A stretch of 64,000 bases of DNA from Bathymodiolus brooksi (lineage: Eukaryota > Mollusca > Bivalvia > Mytilida > Modiolidae), in NCBI GenBank assembly GCA_963680875.1, contig OY804579.1, positions 31,419,804 to 31,483,803 of the forward strand, written 5' to 3'. Both the position numbers and the translations under genes were made by a program. The notes beneath the pieces are model-generated. The model searched no databases and was not told the origin of the DNA. It saw only the letters and a program-made list of their open reading frames with translations. Within the stretch, counting starts at the first letter, position 1. Every line of letters starts with the position of its first letter. Positions 13,444 to 25,300 of this stretch are shown in pieces.

Positions 13444-14975
13444 AAATACCAATTAGTCCTATGTAAAAACTATGTCCTGCAGTGAAAGTCATCTTGGAAT
13501 TACGATCAACATAAAAAACACAAAGTTTGTAAAGGACCTTCCAATGATTGATGCATAGTTTAGGTTCAATCAGTGCAATAGCTTCAGAGAAGAAGATATT
13601 TCTGTATTTTCCCGATATGGTCCTGTGTTAATACTATGACCTGTGGTGGCAGCCATCTTGGATTTCCGATCGGCATAAAAAACAGAGGACCTTCCAATGA
13701 TCATTCCTGGGCAGTTTGGTTTCAGAGAAGAAGCGTTTTGAAACATTTTTCCCATAGGGTCCAATGATAAACAAGTCCTGCCGTAGCCGCCATTTTGAAT
13801 TTCATATCAGAACAAAAAACGTAAAGTTTGTAGAGGACCATCCAATGAACATTCATGTACAGTTTGGCTTTAATAATATTTGTAGTTTCTGAGAAGAAGG
13901 CATTTGAACATTTTCCCATAGGGTCCAATGTTAATCTATGTATTACGGTGGCGGCCATCTTGGATTTCCGATCGGCATAAAAAACAGAAAATTTGTAGAG
14001 GACCTTCCAATGATCATTCCTGGGCAGTTTGGTTTCAACTGTCCAAGTGGTTTCAGAGAAGAAGCATTTTGAAACATTTTTCCCATAGGGTCCAATGTTA
14101 AACTAAGTCCTGCCGTAGCCGCCATTTTGAATTTCATATCGGAACAAAAAACCTTAAGATTGTAGAGGACCATCCAATGAACATTCATGTACAGTTTGGC
14201 TTTAATCATATTTGTAGTTTCTGAGAAGAAGGCATTTGAATATTTTCCCATAGGGTCCAATGTTAATCTATGTATTGCGGTGGTGGCCATCTTGGATTTC
14301 CGATCGGCATAAAAAACAGAAACTTTGTAGAGGACCTTCCAATGATCATTCCTGGGCAGTTTGGTTTCAACTGTCCAAGTGGTTTCAGAGAAGAAGCATT
14401 TTGAAACATTTTTCCCATAGGGTCCAATGTTAAACTAAGTCCTGCGGTAGCCGCCATTTTGAATTTCATACCGGAACAAAAAACCTAAAGTTTGTAGAGG
14501 ACCATCTAATGAACATTCATGTACAGTTTGGCTTTAATCATATTTGTAGTTTCTGAGAAGGCATTTGAATATTTTCCCATAGGGTCCAATGTTAATCTAT
14601 GTCCTGCGGTGGCAGCCATCTTGGATTTCCGATCGGCATAAAAAACAGTAACTTTGTAAAGGACATTCCAATGATCATTCATGTACAGTTTAGGTTCAGT
14701 CAGTTCATTAGTTTCAGAGAAGAAGATCTTTGAAATTTCAGCCAATCAGAGCATATTATTGGCCTTGGCAGCCATATTGAATATCCGACTGGAACGAAAA
14801 ACAGTAACTTTGTAGAGGACCATCCAAAGAACATTCCTGCTAAGTTTGGTTCCAATCGGCCCAGTGGTTTCGGAGAAGAAGCTTGAAATGTGAAAAGTTT
14901 ACAGACGACAGACAACAGACGACGGACGCCAAGTGATGGCAATAGTTCACCTGGACCTTTGGTCCAGGTGAACTA
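13444..14975 (-). mobile_element. Second, shorter copy of the satellite-bearing element
   Basis: It begins with two divergent monomers (13,444-13,690, including GTGAAAGTCATCTTGGAATT). It then returns to regular 332-bp satellite dimers and ends with a near-identical copy of the terminal module about 1,534 bp after the first. Small differences, such as a loss of AGAAG near 14,556 and AAGAACATTCC for AAGGAACATTCC, separate the two ends. The arrangement fits a tandem or nested second element, or a block duplication that included the terminus. Confidence 0.7.
14943..14975. other. Terminal hairpin, copy 2
   Basis: It has the same 33-bp palindrome as at 13,411-13,443. Its last bases run directly into the left arm of the foldback element that starts at about 14,978. 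Confidence 0.9.
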
Positions 14976-14977
14976 AA

Positions 14978-16850
14978 AAATTACATCGATTTTTTTTTCT
15001 TTTCAATCATTCTCGGTGTGTTTTTAAATCAATCGCTCAGCCTCAGGTAACTGTGTATTTGACCTTTTAGTGACCGAGTTCAATGTGTGCACTAGATAAA
15101 AATAGACACATCCGTACATTGATAAAACACAGGCGATTATCATCTCGTGAGAGAAAAAAAAAATAACACCGATATAAACCAATCTAAATGTTGGGATTGA
15201 ACAAGGATTTATATAGTAGGACTACTATATACATCCTTGGATTAGATAATATATGCAAAACAAGATACGTGCTCAGCCTCAAATATCCTATAAATAAAAT
15301 GTATGCCATACTGGCATCCCTGAAAAAAAACCGGTATCAAATTGAAATATAAAGTACGAAATAGTAAAAAAAAAAAAAAACTAAGCAACAAAAAACAAAA
15401 GAACACATGAAGTGCAGTTACATGTACGTGTATACACGTATGATTTTCGCCGCGGTGTTGTCATCGGCAATTAAAATATTTCACCGACATTTAGGTCCTA
15501 ATTTGTAAATTTTCGCGGTGAAAGTTTCACCGTGATTTCACCGACATTTTACGGTGATTTTATGACATATCACCGACATTTCACCGCGAAAAAACACCGA
15601 CCAAGGTGATTTCTTGCTAAAATGCGCTGTGCGTGCTGTACTGTGAATGGAAAAACATAAGTGTTTGGTGGTGATCTGCCACATACTGTCAATGGAAAAA
15701 TATGAAGTGTTTGGTGGTGATCTGCCACATACCGGTACTGTGAAGGGAAAAACATGAAGTGTTTGGTGGTGATCTGCCACATACTGTGAAGGGAAAAACA
15801 TGAAGTGTTTGGTGGTGATCTGCCACATACTGTCAATGGAAAAACATGAAGTGTTTGGTGGTGATCTGCCACATACCGTGAATGGAAAAACATAAGTGTT
15901 TGGTGGTGATCTGCCACATACTGTCAATGGAAAAATATGAAGTGTTTGGTGGTGATCTGCCACATACTGTCAATGGAAAAACATGAAGTGTTTGGTGGTG
16001 ATCTGCCACATACTGTGAAGGGAAAAACATGAAGTGTTTGGTGGTGATCTGCCACATACTGTGAAGGGAAAAACATGAAGTGTTTGGTGGTGATCTGCCA
16101 CATACTGTGAATGGAAAAACATGAAGTGTTTGGTGGTGATCTGCCACATACTGTGAATGGAAAAACATGAAGTGTTTGGTGGTGATCTGCCACATACTGT
16201 GAAGGGAAAAACATGAAGTGTTTGGTGGTGATCTGCAACATACTGTCAATGGAAAAACATGAAGTGTTTGGTGGTGATCTGCCACATACTGTCATAAAAT
16301 CACCGTAAAATGTCGGTGAAACTTTCACCGCGAAAATTAACAAATTAGGACCTAAATGTCGGTGAAATATTTTAATTGCCGGTGACAACACCGCGGCGAA
16401 AATCATACGTGTATACACGTACATGTATCTGTACTTCATGTGTTCTTTTGTTTTTTGTTGCTTAGTTTTGTTCTTTTACTATTTCGTACTTTATATTTCA
16501 ATTTGATACCGGTTTTTTTTTCCAGGGATGCCAGCATGGCATACATTTTATTTATAGGATTTATGAGGCTGAGCACGCATCTTGTTTTGCGTATATTATC
16601 TAATCCAGGGATATATATAGTAGTCCTACTATATAAATCCTTGTCTAATCTCAACATTTCGATTGGTTTATATCGGTGTTATTTTTTTTAATCACCTGTG
16701 TTTTATCAATGTACGGATGTGTCTATTTTTATGTAGTGCACACATTGAACTCGGTCACTAAAAGGTCAAATACACAGTTACCTGAGGCTGCGGGATTGAT
16801 TTAAAAACACACCGAGAATGATTGAAAAAAAAATTGATGTAATTTTTTAT
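14978..16850. mobile_element. Foldback element with ~580-bp inverted arms and tandem-repeat core
   Basis: The left arm (about 14,978-15,566) and right arm (about 16,290-16,850) are inverted copies. Both contain, in opposite orientation, ATTACATC at the tip, a TTCAATCATTCTCGGTGTG block, a GACACATCCGTACATTGATA block, and an inner CACCGACATTT/TTTTCGCGGTG section. No protein frame resembling a transposase is present. The arms differ by small indels, such as an extra GAGAGAAA-rich stretch near 15,150. I see no convincing target-site duplication. It is best called a foldback or long-TIR non-autonomous DNA element. Confidence 0.88.
15637..16292. repeat. 46-bp tandem repeat (about 14 copies) in foldback core
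   Basis: The unit contains GTGTTTGGTGGTGATCTGCC followed by ACATACTGT and alternates GAATGG, GAAGGG and CAATGG variants. One early unit carries an extra CCGG (ACATACCGGTACTGTG). There are no unique spacers, so it is not a CRISPR array. Long reading frames across it exist only because stops are missing from the repeat. Confidence 0.92.
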
Positions 16851-17400
16851 CTAAAGCAAACGTGCTTTTTCGTATTTGTATGTCGTTAATCCCCTTGCAA
16901 GCCACGTGTTATTTTACCTTTAATAAAAGTTCCATTTCTGATTTGTACACATATTTTTCACGTGAACGAGAATCTAGAAAGCTTTCCACATGCTATCGAT
17001 CAAAGCCTGCTTTTGGGGATCTAGAAACTTTTGTAACAGGTGAACTTAAGTCACGTGCCAAGTCGACATTAATTGAACACCCGAAAGCAAATTAACTCGG
17101 GATACCAAGCTTGCATTCAAAAGATCAATTTTATTTTAATTAACAAAATAATACAACACAAGCTTATAAATGGTAATGATCACATAATACTAAACGTTTG
17201 TACCGGCATTGTTTTCTTAACATAATAGATTAAAACAAAAGCAAATATCAGAATCAGAATTAAAGAACGAAAAATGATCACATAGCTTGCACACCTGAAA
17301 AAGAAAATAACTATTTGCTATGAATCATTCATATTATCAAAAATGACAGTCTCAAGAACATACAAATGTACAAATAAAGGTTAATATCCCATTTCTTTAT
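16851..17400. other. Unannotated AT-rich stretch
   Basis: I see no supportable gene, repeat or RNA here. One open stretch of about 77 codons (16,862-17,095) has no recognisable domain or splice context. Confidence 0.5.
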
Positions 17401-17580
17401 TTCACGACGCTTAATCGTCAATATCGGTGTTTTGTCGGTGTTTTATAGTAAATCACCGTGTTCCATTTTTCTTGGACATTTCGCGGTGTCAACACCGACT
17501 TTTATTTTAATTTCTCCGACGTCGGACCCGAGTGATTTCTTGCTAAATCGTGCTGTGCGTGCTGTACATGTAGGTTTATA
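17400..17580. mobile_element. Fragment related to the foldback element
   Basis: It contains repeated CGGTG motifs (ATCGGTGTTTTGTCGGTGTT) and then GTGATTTCTTGCTAAA and GTGCTGTGCGTGCTGTAC. The latter also occurs just before the tandem core of the foldback element at 15,610-15,640. No tandem core follows, so it is a diverged, partial relative. Confidence 0.6.
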
Positions 17581-18034
17581 AAGTACATTGTACAAAAATG
17601 TAGTTGTTCATTGTGGGCGACATCACGACGGATCCGCATTCAACGTGATTCCGCGATGGTGATGAAAATGATAGAATTTGTCCACGATCATGGTCCGCAT
17701 TGAATCACTGCGACGGTCCACGAACTGTTGATTTTGTCCTTGATGGTATCGCGGATTTTGCATTTTCCCTCTGGGCTGCACTGTATATCATGACGAGAAC
17801 AATTTACAATAAATGAGATAATAATGATGTCCATGTCGTACTAAACCAAACATATCACTCCACATGGACACATTATCCTGATTCTGAGCCGACCAATCTT
17901 TGCTCTTTCTTCTTAATGTTGCATGCTTAGTGGAGAAGAAACAATTCTAGACTTTGGTTTAACCCATGAACTACCGCACCCGAGGCATTATACCACCAAT
18001 GTGGTTCCAGATATAGTATTCAAGTTATTTATGA
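17581..18034. other. Unannotated intergenic stretch
   Basis: I see no gene or known repeat. The G+C content is locally higher near 17,620-17,770 (CATCACGACGGATCCGC and similar), but no coding pattern is evident. Confidence 0.4.
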
Positions 18035-18040
18035 CAATAC

Positions 18041-19902
18041 TACAGTACAGAAAGGGCCATACCGTGATTGATCACTCCGAGAGACATAATTTTTAATCCT
18101 TTAGACATATCATCACGGACATAAACCCACTGTGATAGACCTAAAAAGGACCATAAAACAAGGTGGTGGGGATTAAATTTTATTGCTCTCGGTCACCTGT
18201 GCGCCGATTGATATTTTACTGCCAATTAAGAGATTAGCGTTACCTGTTCTACCTGTTGACTTTTAATTTCGTAAGCCGTAATTATTGCTACTGAAGGATG
18301 TATTTTTGACAATTAATTTTGTATCCTCTTGCTGTTAATATTTGACTGTTTGTTGCTTTTCATTGCCAAAGAATGTCTGTCTTGTTATCGTTTTCGTTTG
18401 TTTTAGAAAGTTCTACTTTATGACCTTGAGTTCTATATTAAGAATTTTGTTGAAACTGCAACTGAACTTTATCTTGTTTAATTTTAATTTCTCATTTTTT
18501 TTCTTCTGTTGGGTCGAATTCAGTATGCATTGAATTATTCGTAAATACGGGCTACTTCATAAATGTATTTTTTGTTTATAAGTTATACCGCAAGTGCGAG
18601 GTTTTGAAGCACGGACTTTGCAAGCGCAGGTTTTGTAGTGTTTAGTTGGTAAAGAGCAGACTTAAAATTGATTATTGGTTTATTTTGTGTTTTGGACTTT
18701 TACCTCTCGTATTGAAAAAAAATAACAATTCAAGTAAACTGTTTTACACACTTGGCTTGTTACGTAATTCCGTTATAGATGAAAATAATTTTCTTTAAAA
18801 TTGCAAACAAAAACCTATAACAATCCAAATTTACGTAGCCTAATGGCTACAAAATGAACAAAAAGCGGAAAACGAAGAGCATGCTTTTAATTTGTTTCAT
18901 AAACTTTGGGGGGTTTTTTGGCTGTATTTTATCACAAATCTATTGGGTTGAAAGCCAATTAAGATTTGAATTTGAATAAATAAATAAACTGGTGACATTT
19001 GATTTTGGTAAGATACTGTGTAATGTCAAACATTTGTAAGGGTAAAATCATGATAAAGGTTAATTCCTTATTTCCTTTCACGTTTCTAAACTTTCTGCAG
19101 ATTAGCCGCTAATTTCCAAATTATATCCGTAAATTTAGTGACTTTTCGACATGTAGTACTTCTTTGAACGATCTGTTTATAAATATTTGTTTCGTTATTT
19201 TTTAATCAAATTCTTCAATGACCGTATACAAATTATTTAGTACGTATTTCTACAACGAAAAGAGTTTTAACTGGGTTTTCTACGAATATTAAAATAAAAA
19301 AAAATTACTGAACGCAAGGACGTATAAAAAATATTAGTGAACTAAAATGTAATATTGAACTGGAAATACGTTTTAAAACGTAACAAATCATGCATGTGTT
19401 TATGAAACTTCATTTGTGCACAAGCCAGGTCACGTGTACGCGTGTAGATACGCAATACACAGCCAAGGTTAAAAATCTTTGAAACAAATTTGCACAACCC
19501 ATGATTTCGCTGAATTGAAGTTGAATAATCATTTATTATTTACATTTTATTCATCAATTCAAATGAACTCTCCGTTCTCGTGCTATTTCCTCGATCTCGG
19601 GATTTCATTCCCGGGATTACGTTCAAGGATGTTTTACGTTTTGAGGAAAGAAATAAAAATGTTTTTTCTTAATTCTGAGGGGAATCTGAGACAGTACCTG
19701 AAAAAAAAAAATAGGCGATATAAAAACGTAATTTCACCTGTACATCTTATCTGACTAGTTTACCTGTAAAACGACACACTTGATTACAAGATTAACATCT
19801 GGTGTTTTATTGCCCCCTGATCACCGACTTGAATTAAAATTTTTAATCCCCATCACTCTCCTAGACATGACCACTATCACGGTATGTCCCTTTCTGTACT
19901 GT
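18041..19902. mobile_element. Diverged inverted-repeat pair, possible degenerate DNA transposon
   Basis: TACAGTACAGAAAGGGCCAT at 18,041 matches the reverse complement of the block at about 19,881-19,902. Farther in, GGGGATTAAATTTTATTG (about 18,167) pairs with AATTTTTAATCCCC (about 19,837). The arms are clearly diverged. Nothing between them reads as a transposase; the short open stretches at 18,342-18,533 and 19,479-19,754 show no domain I recognise. It could be an old MITE or two independent inverted copies of a repeat. Confidence 0.45.
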
Positions 19903-19909
19903 ATTTATG

Positions 19910-21160
19910 CTTTTGAATTTCTTTTGTATCATACTGTTTGCAGGATAGCAAGGCAATGACAGTTTCATAAATGGAAGTGGAAAATCATCAGCACCATGAT
20001 AAATGTAGCTTCCGCACGTTTAGACCAAAACTAAAATTAAGTTTGTTTACACTAATGCTACAGACCCTTGTTAAATCCGCTGACTCAAAAGTTTTTATTG
20101 TCGTTTTTTCAGAACATTTTTTTTTATTATAAAATTGTGTACGCCCGGTCCAATCCGTATCCGACATATTGTATTGCTTGTTTATTCCCGGTATTCGGAA
20201 TTCTCAGGTGATCAGGTATATTGCATCAGAAAATCAGATCAGCATGGTCCTTTAAGCATGTGTGAAATTTTCACCCTATCGTCGTCAGTTCAGATATTGT
20301 ATTGACAGTCTAACAAGATAAATAGTGTTATCTCAAGCAGGCTCTACAGGTTCAAACTCACGATAACCTGGTGAGATGTGTTTGATGAAGCCGAATTAAA
20401 AAAGGACAAAAAGATTCCTACGAACATCAATTACACCTCACTTGAACGGGATTCAAATTTGCAACGTTAGTGGTAATAGGCATATATAATTATAAATTCA
20501 ACAACCATATGATCACGAAGGTATCAGGTCGATCCGGCCCTCCTATAAATATTACGTTATAAACTAATAAACCTGAACGTATATACTTCACATTGTGTTT
20601 TTGTTTTGAAAGTGTGTTCCTAACGATAAATGGGAGATAACTAATTTTCCGCGTTTAGAGAAGTCCGCCATGTTTCGTTACGTGTGACAGGTGAAAATTG
20701 AAACCAGTTGTCCAGGAAGTGTTAAAAGTAATTATTTCACAACTGCCAAGTGTCACAATTTAATCGTAAACGGGGATTAAATAATGAAAGCCATTAATTG
20801 AGAAATGATCAACTGGAAATTGCAGTCAAAACTTTTGTTTACTTTTTTCAATGGAGATCGATAATCTTTGTGAATAAAAAAATATAATATTTATTTAACG
20901 AGTACATTGATTTCTTGATTACACACAAAAAATTCTAATGTTTGAATTTCTTAAATTAAAATCGACCAAAAACATTTTTAAATGATAAACACTTGTGTAT
21001 TTCAGTTCAAAAGTATTTAATTTCCAATGGGGCCGAATCGACTTATAATTTAGGGCCAGATCAACTGGGTCCGGAACGACATGAAAACTGACCGAAGACC
21101 CCCTGGTCTAATAATGGAAAAGGTTACATGTCACTAAGGTAAACAGCTACCATTATTTTT
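19910..21160. other. Unannotated intergenic stretch
   Basis: AT-rich sequence with no reading frame, RNA gene or tandem repeat that I can support. Confidence 0.4.
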
Positions 21161-21173
21161 CCTGATGTCACTT

Positions 21174-21820
21174 GCACGTGACACAGGCGCTCGTGGCACG
21201 GACCACCCCCCTTTTTCTAACTTTCTGTTTACAAATTTATTTTCAATAACATTTCTTTATTTCTTTATCATTACATCTCTTTTTCCTTATTTTAACTTGT
21301 TCGTGTCAATATTCATACAATCTTATGTTAACATCAAATTGCATGTGTCGACCCTATTAGATACTAATAATACACAAGGCATGCAACTCGGCTGGTTTAA
21401 AAATCGTACCCCTGCTCGCTTTGAGTACATTTATTGCACCTTATTTCCATTATGTCATTCAAACTAGGACATGTATCCATTCCTAAAAGACGCCTCTTTT
21501 TTCCCCTGTTTTTGTTTTGTGCATACGATAGCTCAGTTCTCCAGAATTTTAAGATTTTCACACATTTATTGCCAAATTTTTCGTATAAGGACCCACGGCT
21601 GACGGAAGTGACGTACCACTGCATTAACTTCAACGATAGGGTCAGAAACATTCCAAACATTTAAATAATAAATTTTGTATGAATATTGACACGAACAAGT
21701 TAAAATAAGGAAAAAGAGATGAAATAATAAAGAAATAAAGAAATGTTATTGAAAATAAATTTATAAACAGAAAGTTAGAAAAAGGGGGGTGGTCCGTGCC
21801 ACGAGCGCCTGTGGCACGTG
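21174..21820. mobile_element. Non-autonomous inverted-repeat element (MITE-like)
   Basis: Arms of about 150 bp (21,174-21,325 and 21,676-21,820) are near-perfect inverted copies. They start from the palindromic tip CACGTG, then CACAGGCGCTCGTGGCACGG, then a run of C, then a T-rich stretch reaching TTAACTTGTTCGTGTCAATA. The central 350 bp is unique and has no transposase-like frame. Arm identity is high, which suggests recent activity. I could not define a target-site duplication. Confidence 0.85.
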
Positions 21821-21904
21821 ATGCAAAATAAATTTCAAAATTATCTCATTATTGAAAGGTGGCCTGAAAAATTTAAACTTCACATAAATTCTTCGTGTCT
21901 GTTC

Positions 21905-21995
21905 ACGACCAAGCTTTCATTGGTTAATCTTTTTCAGGATTGCAAGTCACATCAAACCATTTGGTGAATGCATGCAAATCAAAACAGATCTCCAA
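21905..21995. repeat. Left partner of a distant inverted repeat
   Basis: This block (GACCAAGCTTTCATTG ... AGTCACATCAAACCATTTGG ... GAATGCATGCAAATC) matches the reverse complement of 30,057-30,157 with scattered changes and one indel. The two are about 8 kb apart. Confidence 0.65.
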
Positions 21996-21999
21996 ATAA

Positions 22000-23040
22000 A
22001 TGAACCAAGATCAAAGGCAACGGTTATAATAAATAATATTGTTTATATTTCAAAATCAGTCGATATAATTAGAATCTAGGTCAGCGCGAGACTTGCAACA
22101 AAACAAAAGGTCTAATACCAATTTGTATCATTACCTCATGTTGCCGCGATATATAGGATAATAAAGAGTATGTGATTGACATGATATCTTACTAAAGCTT
22201 TCTGGTAGCACCAGCAGACAGTTTCGTAAGAAAGGATGGAATATGGTGCATTTTCGAGAATTTTTAATGACCTAAATAATTCTCGATATCTTACCTTGTA
22301 GCTTTCGCCTGTCAGCCATAGCTATGAATATTTATTATGAAATGACAGACACATGCTACGATATTACTAAGGCACCCAAATATCAAGCTTTGATACCACT
22401 TTTTTCTTTTTATTTCGCCTTTCTATTCTTTCAGAAAATCCAAAATGGCTTCTCGAAGAACCTAACAACATCCGTCCATAATTTAATTAGTACGATACAA
22501 TGAAGATCAGAAATAAATGTATTGCATATCAGTACATATGCTCTTTATTGTATCAAATAATGATTGAATTATACTATATCTTAATAAAAGATTATATATA
22601 ATTTCTTTATATTTCAATTATACTTTTTTTTTAATTTCAAAAATAAATCATGTTTTTGCTCATGAATTTGGAACTATTTATGGAAGTTTCGGAAGAGACT
22701 GGTTCCCGTTTAAATACGCATGTGTTGTTTATATGTTATTTCCGGCAATACACAAAAATGTGAAAAGACAACATTAGAAGAGATGTTGAAGTGTGTTTTG
22801 CTGTGAAAATATAATGCATTTCTACTGTATCCTTTTAAACAGATAAAAAAAACTTTAGGTAAGAACACGTTTTCAAGGCTTATGGAAACTGTCACTTTGA
22901 CTTTGTCCATTTTCTGTTCTAATAAAATAAGTGCATAAGTTCAAATATTGATGATTTTTATTTTATATATGTATGGTCTGTTTCATAGTAAACATTTCCC
23001 CCAGATATGGTACTTATTTTGTATATGCCCATTAATAGAC
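22000..23040. other. Unannotated intergenic stretch
   Basis: AT-rich; no coding frame, RNA gene or repeat that I can support. Confidence 0.4.
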
Positions 23041-23083
23041 TATATGCATCGAAAATCAAATACTATACAGGGTTAGAAATTAA

Positions 23084-24660
23084 ATTTCAGAGACAGTAGT
23101 CCTTGCCCTTGGGCTATTAAAAAAAAATTGGGCTAGTCCTTTTTGCCTCTACTAGCCCGGGTGCACGTCATAGAGCTGAGCCGTATGCATTGCTAGTCTG
23201 GGGTCATGCCTGCCTAGAAAAAAAATTAGATGTAAAATCCTGCATTCTAAGTGCTTTTTGGGTAATAAACATTGCCTAAAAAAAATGGCAGTTTTTTCTG
23301 GGAAGAGATTAATATCTTGAAAAAAAGAGGGAACATTTAAGACTATTAAGGGTTACAATGCTGGGGGATATTTCTGCGTAGAATTAGACGGTGCACATAA
23401 TTACCCTCAATGACTAACTTTATCGGGAAATGCCCACCATATTATTTGAAAATTCTCATCCCCACCGACCAATCTTTTTTATTTTCAGAATTTTCTCCAA
23501 CCTATTTAATTTTGTGTGAACTAACTGACTATTTTCATTCTATTTTATTTTCATGTGTACAACTATAAATTGAAAAATAAAATCCACACTACCTCCTCAC
23601 TATTTAACTGATAGGACTGAGGTGGATGTATATGAGAATCTACAAATTAACTTGATGACACCTAATAAAGGAGTAGGAATTTTGAGTGGAAATAAGTAAC
23701 ATAAGATTTTATTAATAACATTTTTTCAATGCAGCCATCTCCTCCTCTGTCATCTCGTCCTCATTGTCCGACTCCTCATTGAGTGTCTTTGTACCCTAGA
23801 ATTCCATTGGTGAATGGCAGGATACGGATCAAAGTCCTTCACACTGGCTGTATTAAAATGAACCATAAGGATGTCGTTCAGGACACTTACGCAAACGGGT
23901 CCGCCAGTCTGTTTTTGTCATTTTCATCTCGGGAAAAGCCTCTCTCTGCATCAGCAGATGATGCCGGCAATGTAAGAATTAAGTCTATCAGTCCCAAAAT
24001 GCTCTTGTGTCCCTTCTGAAACCTCATACGCAAATCTTATATAAACTATCTCCTGTGACTTGTCAGTAGCACCATCTGTGATAATTGAAATAAATTTTGC
24101 TTCCTAAATAGCAGAAATGATTTTATTTTGAGCTACCTGTGCAATGGAATGGTTGAAAACTTCAGCAGCTTTGTCATTGCGATATGTGTCTCCGATTACC
24201 AGGCCTTTTTTTTTTATCAAGTTCACAGAGCCAGACATATAGTCTGTGAATGGCCTGTGGTGCTTCACTAGTGAGTGTACATTACAAAAAAGAATTGACA
24301 TTTTATTGACTTGAGCTGAATTAAGGTTTTGCATGATCTTTTCAGTAGGAGTTGTGCCAGACTTGGAACTTTTGGCATCATTGACTCTATTAGATCTTTT
24401 ATGAAAATCGAACGTTTCATGAGCACGTAAAGTTTCAATCCTGAAATTATCACACCCAGCAGCAAAAGCACTAGAGTAGAATTGTTCTCTTTTCTAGCGG
24501 CTGCCAGATCGGTGCAGAAACTGCACGTCATAACGTTTTTGGGTTTGTTGAAAATCAACCACGGCCGTCCCGTTTTCCATGAATTTTGAAAGGTTCTGAC
24601 CCTCCTCCTATCATACTCACTTTTCACGTTGATGTTTGTCAATGTCAACCTTCATTTTTT
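23084..24660 (-). pseudogene. Broken hAT / ZNF862-like transposase-derived gene
   Basis: On the minus strand the N-terminal part (from about 24,650) reads FQNSWKTGRPWLIFNKPKNV then MTCSFCTD, a TTF-type zinc-finger start typical of ZNF862-like and hAT-derived proteins. After one frameshift near 24,475 it continues with CDNFRIETLRAHETFDFH, then LVKHHRPFTDYM, GDTYRNDKAAEVFNHSIAQV, and after a stop EAKFISIITDGATDKSQE. The sequence then jumps to a C-terminal hAT dimerisation segment (about 23,990-23,780) with LPASSADAERGFS, a frameshift, MKMTKTDWRTRL, and DFDPYPAIHQWN. The roughly 400-residue middle of such proteins is missing. Stops, frameshifts and the deletion mark it as a pseudogene. AT-rich sequence with a CTAGCCC-type tail lies beyond its 3' end at 23,084-23,170. 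Similarity is judged from memory of family motifs. Confidence 0.75.
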
Positions 24661-24817
24661 TATTGCGGTTTTGAACCCCTTCCATAAATCGCCACATTGT
24701 CGGATTCCGTATATATTATTTTATTATTTATGAAGCATCAGTATCGGTATAATGTTTGATGTAACTTGTGAAAAATTTATGATCTAAAGTGTTTATGTGA
24801 CTGGTCACGAAGACTCT

Positions 24818-24913
24818 TTAAAGGGATATTGTCTACCAGCTGCGTAATTTTTTCATACCCAAAATTATTGTCGATTTCCGTACTGACCTTCATAAAATGA
24901 AGATTAAACACCG
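24818..24913 (+). repeat. TTAA-flanked inverted repeat, left arm
   Basis: TTAA (24,818-24,821) is followed by AGGGATATTGTCTACC and continues for about 92 bp to TTAAACACCGA. The same block occurs inverted at 29,193-29,284, again bordered by TTAA. A TTAA target and AGGG tip suit the piggyBac or Kolobok style of insertion, by inference. Confidence 0.7.
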
Positions 24914-25021
24914 AATTATTGATGAATACGCTCCGAAACGTTGTTTTTTCGACTAATAAAGCTGACCATCGTTACCGGAAGCTAATTAATTATGCACTGA
25001 CCTGGGCGAGGCCAACTCTAT

Positions 25022-25300
25022 TTATTTATCTATTTTTATGTCAGTAGCCCGGATGCTGCAGCATGGATATTGAGGTAAGTTTCTATAAAAGTTGAGGAAG
25101 AAAGCTATTTGCGAACCGATTGTATCTTTTAGACGTAGAATAAATAATTTCTGTATCAGGAATAGATTTTCTTTGATGAAAACTACATGCCTTAACAGAT
25201 TCAGCCGATATTTCCACGATAACCATTGAAAACATGCCAGGAGGCACCCCATGGGGACAAGCTCAACTACGTATTTTCGATCGGAAATTTTTGCCGGCAT
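25022..25300 (-). other. Unrecognised open frame inside the TTAA pair
   Basis: This is a 92-codon minus-strand frame with no domain I recognise (starts MPAKISDRKYVVELVPMG). It lies just inside the left TTAA-flanked arm. It could be a remnant of an element-encoded exon or chance; codon use gives no clear signal. Confidence 0.2.

Noticed and set aside
15637..16292. CRISPR-like regular repeats
   Set aside because: Units are contiguous with no unique spacers, there are no cas genes, and the context is eukaryotic.
15538..16439. Overlapping minus-strand frames with repeated MWQITTKH / CGRSPPNT peptides
   Set aside because: They are translations of the 46-bp tandem repeat in several frames. The repeat, not a protein, explains them.
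18342..18533. 63-codon + strand frame rich in Phe and Leu
   Set aside because: A T-rich stretch reads as a membrane-like peptide by chance. No splice, start or family support.
21397..21664. Overlapping + and minus frames of 76-87 codons
   Set aside because: They lie in the unique centre of a MITE, show no domain, and overlap each other on opposite strands.
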